A DNA stretch of 64,000 nucleotides, from positions 42,784,875 through 42,848,874 of the forward strand of contig CM026561.1 of the NCBI GenBank assembly GCA_015143295.1, written 5' to 3'. Source of the DNA: Tetracentron sinense. Its lineage: Eukaryota; Streptophyta; Magnoliopsida; Trochodendrales; Trochodendraceae. The position numbers and the translations under genes were made by a program. The notes beneath the pieces were generated by a model. The model was not told the origin of the DNA. It did no database searches and saw only the letters and a list, made by a program, of their open reading frames with translations. Position 1 is the first letter of the stretch. Every line of letters begins with the position of its first letter. This document shows, piece by piece, positions 1 through 12,164 of the stretch.

Positions 1-374
1 CCAATACATGAATTACAACCCCAGATCGTTGATCTGATACAAAAGTAACCAAGGTGATGATAATCCATACACCTGATTGGTATCAGGTTGTGGACCCTTG
101 GTTGAAAAATCAGACTAATGATAAATCGAATGGTCGTGGTAGTGGCCCACCGAAAATTTTGGAGTGGACTCACAATGGGAACACACACCTTTAAGCTATC
201 ATGACTGATGACTTTGTTAGTGAGGACTAGGAAGGCAGAAGCTGTACTAACGCTTTCAACTTTCAAGGCTTGAAAATGGGGAAACCTACCCTGAAAAAGA
301 TGTCCTTGAAGAAACATATGAACATGGTAGTTAGACTTCATCTTCTTTTTCTCATCTTTTGTACCTTCCTATTT

Positions 375-404
375 TGTGTGTGTGTGTGTAAGAGAGAGAG
401 AGAG
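375..404. repeat. Compound dinucleotide microsatellite (GT)n-(AG)n
   Basis: About seven GT units are followed directly by about seven AG units. This is simple-sequence DNA. The short frames reading through it (ends rich in VCVCV or RERE) are products of the repeat, not genes. Confidence 0.9.
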
Positions 405-1199
405 CTTAGGATTCTGCATCTCAAGGCAAGAAGATGGCATTCTAACTTTTAATAATGGTGTGTTGGATGGAAAGATTAATCCTCACAAGGGTCAAGAGTC
501 CTTAGTTCAATTTGACAGTTTAGTGAAGTTACTACTGGTGAATGCGTCTTCTTGTCTAGGTCTACTCCACCTGTTCTGGTGGCAGGACAGTAGTTCTAAC
601 ATATTTTTGTTAGATAATTATGGATATTATTCAGGTGAAATATTCGTTATACTGATCTTCCAAACTTCTAAAAAGACCACTAATAAATCAAACTATTAGT
701 TTAAGACACTGTTCTTGGTTAAGTGTTCGACCGTAGTGCAAGTAGCTAAAGCAATGAACACCTGCAATGTAATCAATCTCCTCAACAGCAATGATTTGTA
801 ATTAATCAGTCATTTGTGCTTGGTTTAGGCCTACACGACCTCAGCCCTGAACCGATGTCGTAAATAAAACATTGATCCACCTCAATTGTCACGGGCGTTT
901 AAGGGAAGCCATTAATGGTAGATGAACTCCAAGCTAAGCTTCCATCAACTCATTAATAAAAGGGCCTAATGATGTTAATATTTTATGAAGCATATATCGA
1001 TGGCGTCCCTTACCAGGTAAACATAGTAGTTAACAATAACACTCTGCAATTTCAAAGAATAAGCATTGATCGCTGTCTCCATACATCGTGGCTACTGATA
1101 GACAATGAGAACAAATTATAAACTATGCAGTAAAAAAATGTCTTGCTACAACATCATCGAAAATACACACAACCATGCACAGTATCCCTAAGAATTTCG

Positions 1200-1760
1200 T
1201 ATAATAATATGATTTAACAGTTCCTTAAAGATCAAAGCTTCTGGGAGTCACCTCAACAACGATGTAACACATCAATTTCAATTTAAATATTCAATACCAG
1301 TTAGATGGAAAGTTTTGGTTTGAAGTGAAACATCTGACAACATAATGAAAAACACCCACAATCATAAGTAGTACTCCTAAGAATAGCTTATGTAATGTGA
1401 TTTTAAGTTGGGAGTTTCGTTTTCAAACCAAATTGAGAAAATTTACCACCAAAACTTGCTATTTCATCCCATCTTAGAAGAGGGTATTGAAAAAAAAATT
1501 TCCACCCTCAAACATCAAAAGGGAAATAATAAGGAGAAGCCTGGTTGTAATATGATTTAACAGTTCCTTTAAGATCAAAAGTTGTGCTCTCTCCACTACC
1601 AAGAAGAACAATTTCGATTCACATATTCAATACAAGTTAGGTGGGAGTTCTGTTTTCAAACCAAATTGAGAAACTACCCCTTCCAAAACTTGCCATGTAA
1701 CTGTATCTCAGAAAAGGGAAATGAGACATTTATAGTTATTTTGGTTTTCTAAATTAAGCA
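1200..1760. repeat. Diverged direct duplication, two copies
   Basis: Copy 1 (about 1200-1480) and copy 2 (about 1547-1735) share ordered blocks: an identical run starting taatatgatttaacagttcc, then a block around attcaata, then tttcaaaccaaattgagaaa followed by an accaaaacttgc-like stretch. The blocks have many substitutions and indels, so the duplication is old. No coding capacity is seen. Confidence 0.6.
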
Positions 1761-2150
1761 TCAAAAGAGCAATAACAAGGATAAGGGATTGAGCTTTGAG
1801 ACCCCATTGGTGAATTGTACTTTGAATACTTATGTTCATTTACATACAATAAATACATGTATATAAAAGGTATTGCAACTTAGCTTTTGAGTAAATGCAC
1901 CCCAACAAACTAGTGACTTTCAAGGGCCCCACCAATCAATGCATGTTAGGGCAGGTGATGCAAAAGACACAATAAAGACATATGAAGAGCGCACACATTA
2001 TCATCTTGGACCACTTCTTAAGAGGGACCTGTCGAATTTAAGATACATCGGCCCACACCCCTATAAAGTTACAAACGAGGAAGACAGTTTATACAGTCCG
2101 AGATGCTAACTTGCGCTGATGGGGTACAATGTAAGGCAATTTTCAGTCTG

Positions 2151-2193
2151 CTAGTGGTGGTAGTAGTAGTACTGTAGTCTGTAGTAGTAGTAA
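2151..2193. repeat. Imperfect GTA/TAG trinucleotide repeat
   Basis: Runs of gtagtagta interrupted by ctgtagtct. A 65-codon minus-strand frame crosses it and is read here as a repeat by-product. Confidence 0.7.
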
Positions 2194-3950
2194 ATGCACC
2201 CAAAATTATAGAGCTCGTGGTCGGATCTGTAGGTTCTGTTTGGCTGCCTCTGTTTTTAGCTTTCAATACCCAACTTAGTCAGCTACCTCTTGGGTGGGTA
2301 TAGCCACAATTAGAACAGCCTCAGTGCTTGTGTCGCTCAGTTAATGCACGATGTGGTCCATGATGAAGCGGAGCCACTCAACCGCACCCATTTCACCTGC
2401 GCATCACTTAATCAAGTGTCAGCTCCATCATCATCAATGAAGTACTCCACACTGTCTGGTTTGACGCCCTGATCCCTCAATGCAATTCAAACAAATGTAC
2501 AAATTACAATATGGATCCATCTCTACCAGCCTCAATGAATCGGGTCACTGTATATCATACCTGTGACAAGAGATGCTAACCCCAGTAGTAGATTTCCAAG
2601 CTCTCACGGTGGTAGCAACAATTGTTGCTATTTTACCTGATACCTTGAGAACCGGTATAAATCATCAATTCTTTTTTTGAAAGTTTTTTTATGTTGTTAA
2701 AAATGGTAGCAATGCCACGTGTTGCACCCACCTTGAGAGTTAAAAAAAAAATTGAATTGTGCGAGTAGGCTAGCTCTCCTCTACGTGTGCATTGATTTCA
2801 ATCATTGCATGGGCCATCTAAAGGCCCAATTCAAGCAATAATCAGATTGGGTTTGGTCGACCAAATAAGCCACTGAGTTGGGGGTAATTAGAAGCAACCT
2901 GGTTGATGACTAAGCAATCAAGGAAATCTTAACTGGCTGAGTCTGGGACCACCTGGCCTGGTCCATTGCTGCCCCTGCTGTACCCTCAAGTAACTCAGTA
3001 GCTGGAAATTGAAGCTGTATGTAAGGAACCCAATTCCTGCAAGCAATGGTCTTAAAGGCTTCACCTGTCTTGAAGAAGGGAAATGTTAGCCCCTACTGAT
3101 CATTCAACTTATGTATCCAGAAACAGGGGAAAGGCATAGCATCACTAATACACTCGACCAAAGCTAAGCCTACACATCAATCTCACATTTAGCATCACTT
3201 GCTTATTATAATAGGCTCTTAGTTAGATTTACCCTTCATTTTCCTCAAATTGATTGTGTAAGATATGCTGTCCTTGTATATCTAACTCATCAAGCGAATA
3301 GTGATGGCATCTACACCATCATTCACAAACTTCGTTTCGACAATAAAAGAGGTGATGATATATTGTATCACCACTCCATTAAATGTGCTATTCCTCCTCC
3401 ATTGATGAAACCTCCCTACATAGACTCTAGAACAACCTGCATGACATAAAAACCAAGTGGTGCCTGTTTATTAATAGCAACCAGAATATAATGATTTTTA
3501 AAAGTTCAACAAATCTTTTCTATTATAATTATAATGAATTTTCAAAGTTTAACAAATCTTTTCTATTAATGAGTAACTTCAAAATGCAAACAGATTCTAA
3601 ATATCTTAACCATTTACCGATCAAAAAAAATATCTTAACCATTTACAAATTTCATGCATCTCAAGAAAACTGAAAGTAAAGGTTATTTCTGACGTACTAC
3701 ACCTGTGAGGATGACTTGGATCTTTCATGTCGATTACAATAATTGTAGGCTTCTTTGGTTATCTGGTGTCGGTTACAATAACCCGCATGGGTAGGCTCAG
3801 TTGTTTTGGGTCTTGGGAGAGATCCCCAAGATCTCGAGTTTAGCTCCTCCTGGGCTTACCTGATGCACGCAATTTGTGGGTGATTGCGTGCATCCGAAGG
3901 ATTAGGCCTTCCTTGTCAGGGTTGGGACACCCTCCGTTACAAAAATAAAA

Positions 3951-5330
3951 GGAGAAAATATATTTAAACCCCCTGAGGTTTGACGAAGATACACATAAAC
4001 CTCCTCAGGTTTCAGAAAATACATTAAGTACCCCTACTTTTCAAAATATTGACACTTACACCTTTTCCATCAGTTGACCATTAATCAATTGACAGAATGA
4101 TGATGTCATGTGATAAAATGGTATGAACTACCAAAAATGCTCTCTACTAAAGTTGTCATTTTCCATATACAAAATTATCCCCTCATTTTTAAATGAAGTC
4201 AAATCTTCTAGGGGTGGCCACATGTCCTTAACATCCCTTGAGGTAGCCACGTGTCCTTTTTGACACCCCTTAAATGGGGTTATATTCACCCACCCCTAGG
4301 GTTCACCCGCCCATCCTTGGTTTTTTTTTTCTAAATATTAATTCTTTTTTTAAAATTTAAAAATTGTTTTCAAGTATTTTTTAATATTAAATTTTAAAAA
4401 AAAGAATTAATATTTAAAAAAAAACCAAGGATGGGTGGGTGAACCCTAGGAGTGGCCACGTGTCCTTTTTGACACCCTTTGAAGTAGCCACATGTCCCTT
4501 TTGACACCCCTTAACTGTGGTTAAGATTCACCCATCCCTTGGGTTCACTCACCCATCCTTGGTTTTTTTTTTAATATTAATTTTAAAAAAATATATTAAT
4601 TCTTTTTTTAAATTTAAAATTTGTTTTTAATGTTTTTTTAATATTAAAATATTTATATAAAAAAAAGGATGGGCGGGTGAACCCTTGAGGTGGCCAAGTG
4701 TCCTTTTTGACACCCTTTGAGGCAGCCATGTGCCCTTTTTGACACCCCTTAAATGGGGTTAGCTTCACCCACCTCTAGGGTTCACCCGCCCATCCTTGGT
4801 TTTTTTTTTAAATATTAAATCTTTTTAAAAATATTTTCATATTAAAAAAGTCTTAAAACAGTTTTTAAATTTTTTAAAAAAGAAATAATATTTAGAAAGA
4901 AAAAAAAACCAAGGATGGACGGGTGAACCATAAGGGTGGGTGAATCTAACCCCATTTAAGAGGTGTCAAAAAGGACACATGGCCACCTCAAGGGGTGTCA
5001 AAAAGGACACTGGCCACCCCTAGAGGATTTAGCTTCATTTATAAATGAGGGGACAATTTTGTATATGAGAAAAGTGGAAAATAACAACTTTAATAGATGA
5101 CATTTTTGGTAGTTCATACTAACAACTTCAATAGAGGACATTTTTGATAGCTCATACCACTTTATCACATGACATCATCATTCTGTCAGTTGACTAACGG
5201 TCAACTGATGGAAGGGGTGTAAGTGTTAATATTTTGAAAAGTAGAGATACCTAATGTATTTTTTGAAATCTGAGGGGGTCTAGTGTATTTTCATCAAACC
5301 TCGAGGGGGGGCTGTAAATGTATCTTCTCC
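3951..5330. mobile_element. Mutator-like nonautonomous foldback element
   Basis: The element begins ggagaaaatat and ends with the matching tatcttctcc, flanked on both sides by the 9-bp duplication aaaataaaa (3942-3950 and 5331-5339). Nine-bp duplications with long inverted ends are typical of Mutator-like elements. The terminal inverted repeats are long, about 275 bp on the left and 320 bp on the right. The right arm is longer because a block containing a 'tagttcatac' motif is duplicated. Inside, several alternating direct and inverted copies of a block with 'tgtcctttttgacacc' and 'accaaggatggg' alternate with AT-rich spacers. It has no transposase frame. The A-rich TSD could match partly by chance, but it agrees exactly with the inverted-repeat tips. 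A rearranged relative lies at 47490-48414. Confidence 0.85.
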
Positions 5331-5339
5331 AAAATAAAA

Positions 5340-5682
5340 AAATAAAAATCCCATAATGTGTGAAGCACTTGATGCAGCATAATAGGCTGTAATATCATGC
5401 TAGAGGTAACCTACAAATATTCCCTTGGAGGTTTATAATAACTAATCAAATCAAATAACTCTAAAATAGCTACATAAACCACACAGCAACTTACAAAAAC
5501 TAGGAAACACGAAGATAAAACTTTCCTTGCAAAATATAGCCCACCAGAAAACCCACTGATCATAACTAATTATTTCATCAGTCCAACTTCACCCATCCAA
5601 CCCTGAGACCCAAAAGAGGAACCATACATCATGATGCAGATGCACAAGCACAAAGGCATACCAAATTTCAGTACACTTTAAT
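5340..5682. other. Short intergenic gap
   Basis: No coding frame or recognised repeat is seen between the Mutator-like element and the LINE tail. Confidence 0.5.
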
Positions 5683-5775
5683 TTTTTTATTTATTTTTTT
5701 TTTAAAAAAACCACTCAGTAGGAGTGGGGGGTTTGGCGGACCCCTACCAGTTTATTAATAAAATTAAAATTTTTT

Positions 5776-5970
5776 GGGGGGACATAAACCTTACCCCTAC
5801 ATGAGAAAGGGGGGGGGGGGGGGGGGGGGGGGACATAAAACCTTACCCCTACAAAAAACGAAAATAAAGGAGGGGGGGGGGGGGGGGGGGGACATAAGAC
5901 CTTACCCCTACAAAAAAAATCGAAAATAAAAGAAATATGGGGGGGACATAAAACCTTACCCCTACAAAGA
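5776..5970. repeat. Four-unit tandem repeat with long poly(G) runs in the LINE 3' UTR
   Basis: Each unit is a G run followed by an 'acataaaaccttacccctac'-like block and an A-rich spacer. The G runs are 6 (5776-5781), 24 (5809-5832), 20 (5872-5891) and 7 (5939-5945) bases long. On the LINE RNA, which is transcribed from the minus strand, these are C runs. Short minus-strand frames reading repeated CRGK-V-CPP units come from this array and are not genes. Homopolymers this long are prone to length error in assemblies. Confidence 0.9.
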
Positions 5971-6006
5971 AAAGAAAATAGAAGAATGTAACTACTACCC
6001 CACAAG

Positions 6007-9000
6007 CTAATTCTGTTGCTTTCGAAAATTCCCTAAACCCCATTTATCCAACAGAATCAACACTTTAATTCTTTCTGGAACGCTCCTAGAAGAAAAAATA
6101 CGATTAGAGCCCATTAGATCACAACCAATATTAGCTAACCCATCAGCCACTGAATTAGCTTCTCGATAAACATGTTTAAAAGAAAAACTATTGCGCCAAT
6201 AAAGTTTTATCTTCTTATCCAAATACCAATTCTTCCACGAATATGAGCTTATTCCGTTCCATCTCTCAACCAGAATTTTAGAATCGGATTCAATGTCAAT
6301 GTTGTAGATACCCAAGGAGTTGCACAAAATAAGACCATCCAAAAGTGCCCGAGCTTCCGCTGAGTTATTGCTTTCAATACCATAATAGGAATAAAAACAA
6401 GCAACAAATTCACCATTATGGTCTCTGATAATTCCTCCTCCACTAGCAGTTCCAGGGTTCCCCTTGAAGGCCCCATCAACATTTAATTTCATTCTACCCC
6501 TAGGGGGAAAACTCCACTTGACAAAGAGAGGACGAATAGGAGAGGGAGTAGGAAGTTTAATACCACAAATAGACAAGTCCAAATTTTTCTGATGATGCAA
6601 GGATGTAATGTTTATTATCTTCCTGTAGATGGTATCCTTTAAACTATTAATAGGGCGCCTTCTGGAATTATGTTTTCTGTTACACCTTTCGATCCAAATT
6701 TCCCAAACAATCAGAGCCGGAACAAGAAATAGTAAATCATTTTTTCTATGAGAAGCCATGCGAAACCATCGAATAAGTCTGCATTTAATGTTATCTTGGA
6801 TATAAGATGGAATGAAGCAGCACCCCGAGAAAAACTTCCATAACTGAATCGCCGTATCACTGCAAATAAGCAAGTGAGAGATATCTTCCATCCTAGCATT
6901 CTTGCAGCAGCTACATTTACTAACCAAAGGTATACCCAGTCTTTGAATCGCTGCATCAGTTGGAACTACATTATGAAATATTTTCCAACAAAAAATCTGA
7001 ATTTTAGTAGGTATAATGCGATTCCAAACAGCAGAAGTCCAGACTCGATTTTGCTGTTTACTTCTTATGCAATTCCATGCCGAATGGACTGAGAAAATTC
7101 CAGAAGTAGAAGGTTTCCAAATAAACACATCTTCATCCTCAGAAGTAGCATATCCACCAGCTCTAATATTCTCCATAATGTTAGGGGAAAGAGATTGACT
7201 TACCTGGGAAAAATCCCAATCCCCATTAGAATTAAGTATGGAGCTAATATTAGGACAATCTAAAGGGGGAACTGAAGCCAAGGAGATGAGGGCTTGATCG
7301 TCATGCCACCTATCAAACCAGAAATTGATCTTAGAGCCACAACCAATAAGAACAGCAGAGTTAATAAGCATAAGCTGAAATACCCCACAGATAGCTGTCC
7401 AGAACTTTGAAGACCCCTTGCTAGGAAAAGAATTCCACACATGATCCACTCTGTATTTAGCTTTGAAAAATCTAGACCAGAGACTATCTGAAGAATAAAT
7501 TTTTCAAGCCTGTTTAACTCGGAAAGCAGAATTTACCTCAGCCATTTTTCGAATACTTAACCCTCCCTCCAGATTGGGTATAGAGCATTTCTTCCAACTC
7601 ACCCAGTGACGTCTTTTGGAAGAATCAGAGTCATTCCAGAAAAAATCTGCCATAGCCTTATCAATAGCAATACTAATACCAACTGGAATATGAACTCCAG
7701 CTAAAGTGTAAGCAGGAATCGAAGATAGAACATGCTTAATTAGAATCAATCTCCCTCCTGCAGAAAGAAGCTTACCTGTCCAACCTGAGATACGTCTCTG
7801 AATTTTCTCTAGCATAGGCAAAAAATAAGACTTTTTTTGACGACCTTTGAATAAAGGAATCCCAAGATACATAAAAGGAAAATTTTTAAATGTAAATCCT
7901 GTGAAATTTGAGATAATCCTTTTTCTAGAGTTGAGGAGCTTGTCGGATCCATACAAAGAGCTTTTCCTATTGTTAATCTTCTGGCCCGAAGAAACTTCAT
8001 AAATCTTTAAGAATTCAAAAATATTCTTTAAGGTTTTAGAGTTACCGTTGCAAAAAATCAGAGTGTCATCAGCAAAAAGAAGGTGTGTAACTGGAAAACC
8101 ATTTCTCCCCACATTATAAGCAGGTGGATTAGGAGCCAAAACCTTTTTTAATCCTCTACTAAGTACTTCTTCGGCTATGATGAAAAGAGCGGGAGAAAGG
8201 AGATCACCTTGCCTTAAACCTCTTGAGCTCTGAAAAAATCCATGCAGGGACCCATTTATAATAATAGAAAAACTTGGATTTTGGATACAACCTTGAATGA
8301 GATTATAAACCCCTCACAAAACCCAAACCTTTTCAAAACAGCAAAAATAAATGGCCACTCAATTCGGTCATAAGCCTTTTCCATGTCAAGCTTAATAATT
8401 ATATTGCCTCCAAATGCTTTCCTATCAATCTCAGTAACCATTTCTTGGGCTATCGTGATATTCTTAGTAATGTTCCGGCCTTTAACAAAAGCACTTTGTT
8501 CCTCCGAGATAATTTTGGGGAGAATTTTTCCAAGTCTGTCAGCAAGCACCCTTGAAAAAATCTTATACAGAAAATTGCAAAGACTGATAGGGCGAAAGTC
8601 AGCAAAAGTGGAAGGGTCTTCACATTTCGCTATTAAAGCTATAGCAGTGGCATTAACTGAGCTAGGCATATGATGCTCCTTGAAGAATATAGTAATAGCC
8701 TTGAATAAGTCATCCTTAATAATATCCCAGCAAGTATGGTAGAAGACACCATTAAAACCATCTGGGCCCGGCGCACTGTCAACATCCATGCTGAAAACAA
8801 CCTGTTTGACTTCATCAATAGTGGGAGAAGCCACAAGAAATATATTGTCCTCTGAAGAAACCAATGAAGGAATAAGATCAATAGCCTGAGCATCAATAGA
8901 GCTCCCAGAAGAAGTAAGAATATTTTGATAAAAAGAAATAGCTTCCGTAGCAATATCATTTGGTGAATCCAACCACTCATCCTGCTCATTCTTGATTTTT

Positions 9001-10115
9001 AAAATACCATTATTCTTTCTTCTTTGTTTAACAACAGTATGGAAGAATTTAGTGTTGTTATCACTCTCCTTGAGCCACTTTATTCTAGATTTTTGTCGCC
9101 AAAAAATTTCCTCTTGGAGAATGACTTTTTGCAGCTCATCCTTAAGAAAAGTGAGATACTCCTCCTGCCTACTGTCCCATTCATCCTGGAGCTTTGTTTC
9201 CACACAACAAATTTTTTCTTCCAAGTCCTTCATTTTAGAAAAAATATTTCCAAACACCTCCTTATTCCAAATCTTAAGAGTAATTTTTAGCCTCTTAAGT
9301 TTAACAAAGAAAGCTAAAAGAGGAGGAGCATTAACAGGCAGAATCCAAGAATTATGAACTAACCTCTGAAAATCTGAATGAGTTGTCCACATTTTCTGAA
9401 AACGAAAAGAAGAAGGGTTCCGAGCAGCAATGACTTTAAAATTTAAAATCAGAGGAACATGATCCGAATTAAGTCTAGATAAATGAGTCACCTACGAATT
9501 TGGGAAGATTTGAATCCAAGTAGCATTAAAAAGGATCCGATCAAGTCTAGCATAGATTCTGTTTGTCCCTTTTTGATTGTTGCACCAGGTATATTTATTT
9601 CCAGAGAAGCCCCCATCCATAAGCCCCAAATCATTTATGAAAGCATTAAAGTCTTCAAGGGAACGTAAATTGATTTCTCGACCCCCCAGTTTCTCATCCG
9701 GCGAAGTAATAGCATTAAAATCCCCAGCTATCATAAGAGGGGCCTCATATGAAGCCAGAATAAGAGTAAGATCATTCCATAATAATTGTCTTTCCTCCCT
9801 TCGGCATTTAGCATACACAAAAACACATCTGATAACATCCAACCCTGCAACTCTAACATCAACAATAATAGCTTGGTCTAGCGACGCTATGAGAGAAACA
9901 GTCAAAGAGCTTTTCCAAAAGAGCCATATCTTTGGATGGAAAAAATAATCAGACATACCCAACATTTTTCTGAGAGATTGAATCTTGTCAGTTGGTTGCA
10001 TAGGCTCCATAATCGCAATCAGAGCAATATTATGTAATTCCACCAATTTTTTCAGCCGGGCTTTAGAAGCTAAATTTCCCTCTCCTCTAATATTCCAAGA
10101 TAGTAAGCTAGACAT
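6007..10115 (-). pseudogene. LINE ORF2: endonuclease, reverse transcriptase, RNase H (broken)
   Basis: ORF2 encodes the replication enzyme of the LINE. It starts at the ATG at 10115 (protein begins MSSLLSWNIRG). Domains in order: an exonuclease-endonuclease-phosphatase type nuclease with SWNIRG, GDFNAI and SDH; reverse transcriptase with RPISLCNFLYKI, KLDMEKAYDRIEW, GLRQGD and the catalytic FADD (about 8075-8065); a zinc-binding zf-RVT-like segment; and an RNase H domain with NVDGAFKGNPG, SAEARALLDG and SDSKILVERW ending near 6007. Length is about 1,370 codons, normal for plant L1 ORF2. Lesions: an in-frame TAG at 9494-9492 just before the SDH motif, a frameshift at about 8300-8320 between RT blocks, and a TGA at 7506-7504 where relatives have Trp. 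Apparent starts inside it are GTG codons at the breaks, not real starts. Confidence 0.9.
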
Positions 10116-11837
10116 GGAAAACAATGTGGTTTTCTTCACAATTAGCTTGAGCCACCGCTCTAGATCGAGTAATGATAGCTGAAGGGGGAAACTCTTTTTT
10201 TTTTTTTTTAACTTTTTCCTCCTCCACTTCTAAATTATTGATAGAAAAAACCTTGGAAAGTTCCTCAATGAAAGCTTTTGACTCTGCAATGAAAGATTCT
10301 TTCGGGACAATAATAGAATCATATATGTCATTATGAAATTCAGAAGAAGCCGAGGATGACCATAACATGTTAGAAGATAATTTTTTACTTTTTGGAATAC
10401 TAACCTGGGCACGCTGAAGAAGAATGCTCAGCTTTGAAATAGGTGGGACTTGTAAGTCTTCCAAATCAGAGTTGTTTGGTGAGGTTTCACTATTTGCAGC
10501 AACTGGAGAACGAGGAGAGCAACCATATTGTCTGCAAACCACTCCACCGGCTGGATTAGAATCTAAATAAAATTCTGGAAGCAAAGAAGATTGCTCAATC
10601 TTGCTATTATCTATAGCGAGAAGACTTGTTTCGGGTATCCGGTCAGCACCTTCTTCCTCCATAAAATCGTTGGTACAGTCTTCAATAATTTCAGCATCCT
10701 TCTCTTCTATCAGAATAAAAGATGTGCTCACTCTTGGCTGAACAGAACCATCTACTTTACCAGAAATCTCAAGTTCCATATTTTCTGTGCCTGCCATTAT
10801 GATCTCTTCTGTTTGATGCTCTTCTACTGCAAGAATCTGGTGCGACTGCTTCAGAACCTCGCTGGTTATATTATTGTTATTATTCTCTTTCATCAAGTCA
10901 GCGTCTGAAGTTTTCCCAAAAGCTTTTGCAACCCAGATGTGGGTTGGAACCGATTCCTTCAAACCTTTGTTACTGTTATTAAGAACCATATTCTCAGATT
11001 CCATAACAGGTTTGAGAGTTTTAGAAACTGCCCCCTTTTGATACGGTTTCTTATTAAGGATTTTGCAATGATCCTCATCATGCCCAAGCTTTTGGCACCG
11101 AGAACAAAAGAAGACATCCTTTTCATACACAACCCTTTGCCATCTGCTAGCTGACCCCATTCCTAGCCAAAAACGATGGATTTTTTCCTTACTAGCATCG
11201 ATCTCTACGCAAATTCTGGCCAAACTAGGTCTAGATAAATTCCTTGTAGGTCTGTCCACAAGTAAAACTCTCCCTAAAAGGTTCCCTATTGAGGAAAGAT
11301 CTTTAGGGTTGAAAAAGTTTAATGGTAATCCAGGGAGATTTATCCAAACCGGCACTATTGAGGGTTCTATACCAGATCGGAATTGAGGCGACCATTTAAT
11401 GAATCGAACTAGTTTACCATCAACATAGCAATATTCTTTCATCCAAACCGTTAGATAATCCTCTTCCTCTTGGAAACGTATAAGAAGATGTCTTGAATCC
11501 ATCACGCCCACTGTAAAGTTCTGCTTACATGGAATTGCTCGTGTAAATTTTTTTTTAAAACATCAAGCTTCGGCCTTCCATAAGCGCATTTAGCAACTAG
11601 TGCGAATTTCAGAGGAATCGCTGAATGTTCAAGCTCTTCTACAGAGAAATATAACGCTGGTTCACCTTGAAAGATGGCTGGTTTTTTTGTATCCATAACA
11701 TTTAATCTAATATCCCCATTGGCAGATTCACCTTTGCTTGATCTAGCACCAATAACCTCAGCAAAAGAAACTTTATGATCTGGCGGCCTAGTGGAGGAAC
11801 CACCTCCTACGGTGGTGGCTGCTGAAGGGGTTTCCAT
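10108..11837 (-). pseudogene. LINE ORF1: nucleic-acid-binding protein (DUF4283 + CCHC), frameshifted
   Basis: ORF1 of plant LINEs encodes an RNA-binding protein that coats the element RNA. The ATG at 11837 opens a 111-codon frame. At an A/T homopolymer near 11549-11556 the reading shifts, and the continuing frame (MDSRHLLIRF onwards) runs to TAG at 10110-10108. The first 180 or so residues match the DUF4283 pattern, followed by a zinc knuckle CSRCQKLGHDEDHC and a long acidic, Ser-rich C-terminal half ending in a Lys-rich patch. A one-base slip in the homopolymer is enough to explain the break and could also be a sequencing error. ORF1 ends inside the start of ORF2: the bases ATGTCTAG hold the ORF2 start and the ORF1 stop, an 8-base overlap. 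Confidence 0.85.
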
Positions 11838-11880
11838 GAAACCCTAATCCCAACAAGAAAACGATGCTATCTTACACTAG

Positions 11881-12164
11881 TTTTCTGAATTGTGCTAACG
11901 TGCACCTCCAGAGCAAAACTTCTCTCTGTCTTTTGTATCATTTTCTTGATATGATTGAACATAACATATTCCATCCAATATGATGACACTCATAGCATTA
12001 CAGACTGAGATACTATTAGCTTTATACGTGAAAGGGAAAAAATCCCGCACACGCCACGCGTCTATAGCTGCTTAGCTGGTAGAGGAATGATAGCAAAACT
12101 CCACCTGTGAATGAGTTTGAGGGGCGGGTGTGCACCCTGAAATAAGCTCCGATGATAAAGTCAG
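11881..12164. other. Sequence between LINE ORF1 and the tandem array
   Basis: Probably includes the LINE 5' UTR, but no boundary can be placed. No gene is seen. Confidence 0.4.

Larger units (their letters stand above)
1..3940. other. Intergenic sequence, no gene recognised
   Basis: No open reading frame here resembles a known family, and the short frames present lack supporting structure. The stretch holds a dinucleotide repeat, a diverged duplication and a trinucleotide repeat, listed separately. Exons of a split gene could be hidden here and would not be visible without transcript data. Confidence 0.5.
5683..11880 (-). mobile_element. Nearly full-length L1-type LINE
   Basis: Read on the minus strand, the order is 5' region, ORF1 (11837-10108), ORF2 (10115-6007), a 3' UTR with tandem repeats, then an A-rich tail seen on the plus strand as a T-rich run at about 5683-5703. 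The gene order, the endonuclease/RT/RNase H content of ORF2 and the poly(A) tail identify a plant L1 retrotransposon. The 5' end is placed only approximately, because the 5' UTR has no sharp boundary and I could not find a convincing target-site duplication. Both ORFs carry lesions, so this copy is probably immobile, but the damage is light (one frameshift in ORF1; two in-frame stops and one frameshift in ORF2), which suggests fairly recent insertion. Confidence 0.9.

Noticed and set aside
2069-2266. 65-codon minus-strand frame rich in Thr
   Set aside because: The Thr run comes from the trinucleotide repeat.
5643-5652. gcacaagcaca shared with the array at 12171 as a possible LINE target duplication
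   Set aside because: It is about 30 bases away from the poly(A) tail and is part of the periodic array on the other side, so chance is likely.
5715-6043. Frames with poly-proline and CRGKV repeats
   Set aside because: They read through the poly(G) repeat units of the LINE 3' UTR.
9483-9948. Plus-strand frames opposite LINE ORF2
   Set aside because: They are shadows of the minus-strand nuclease and RT frames, which carry the recognisable motifs.
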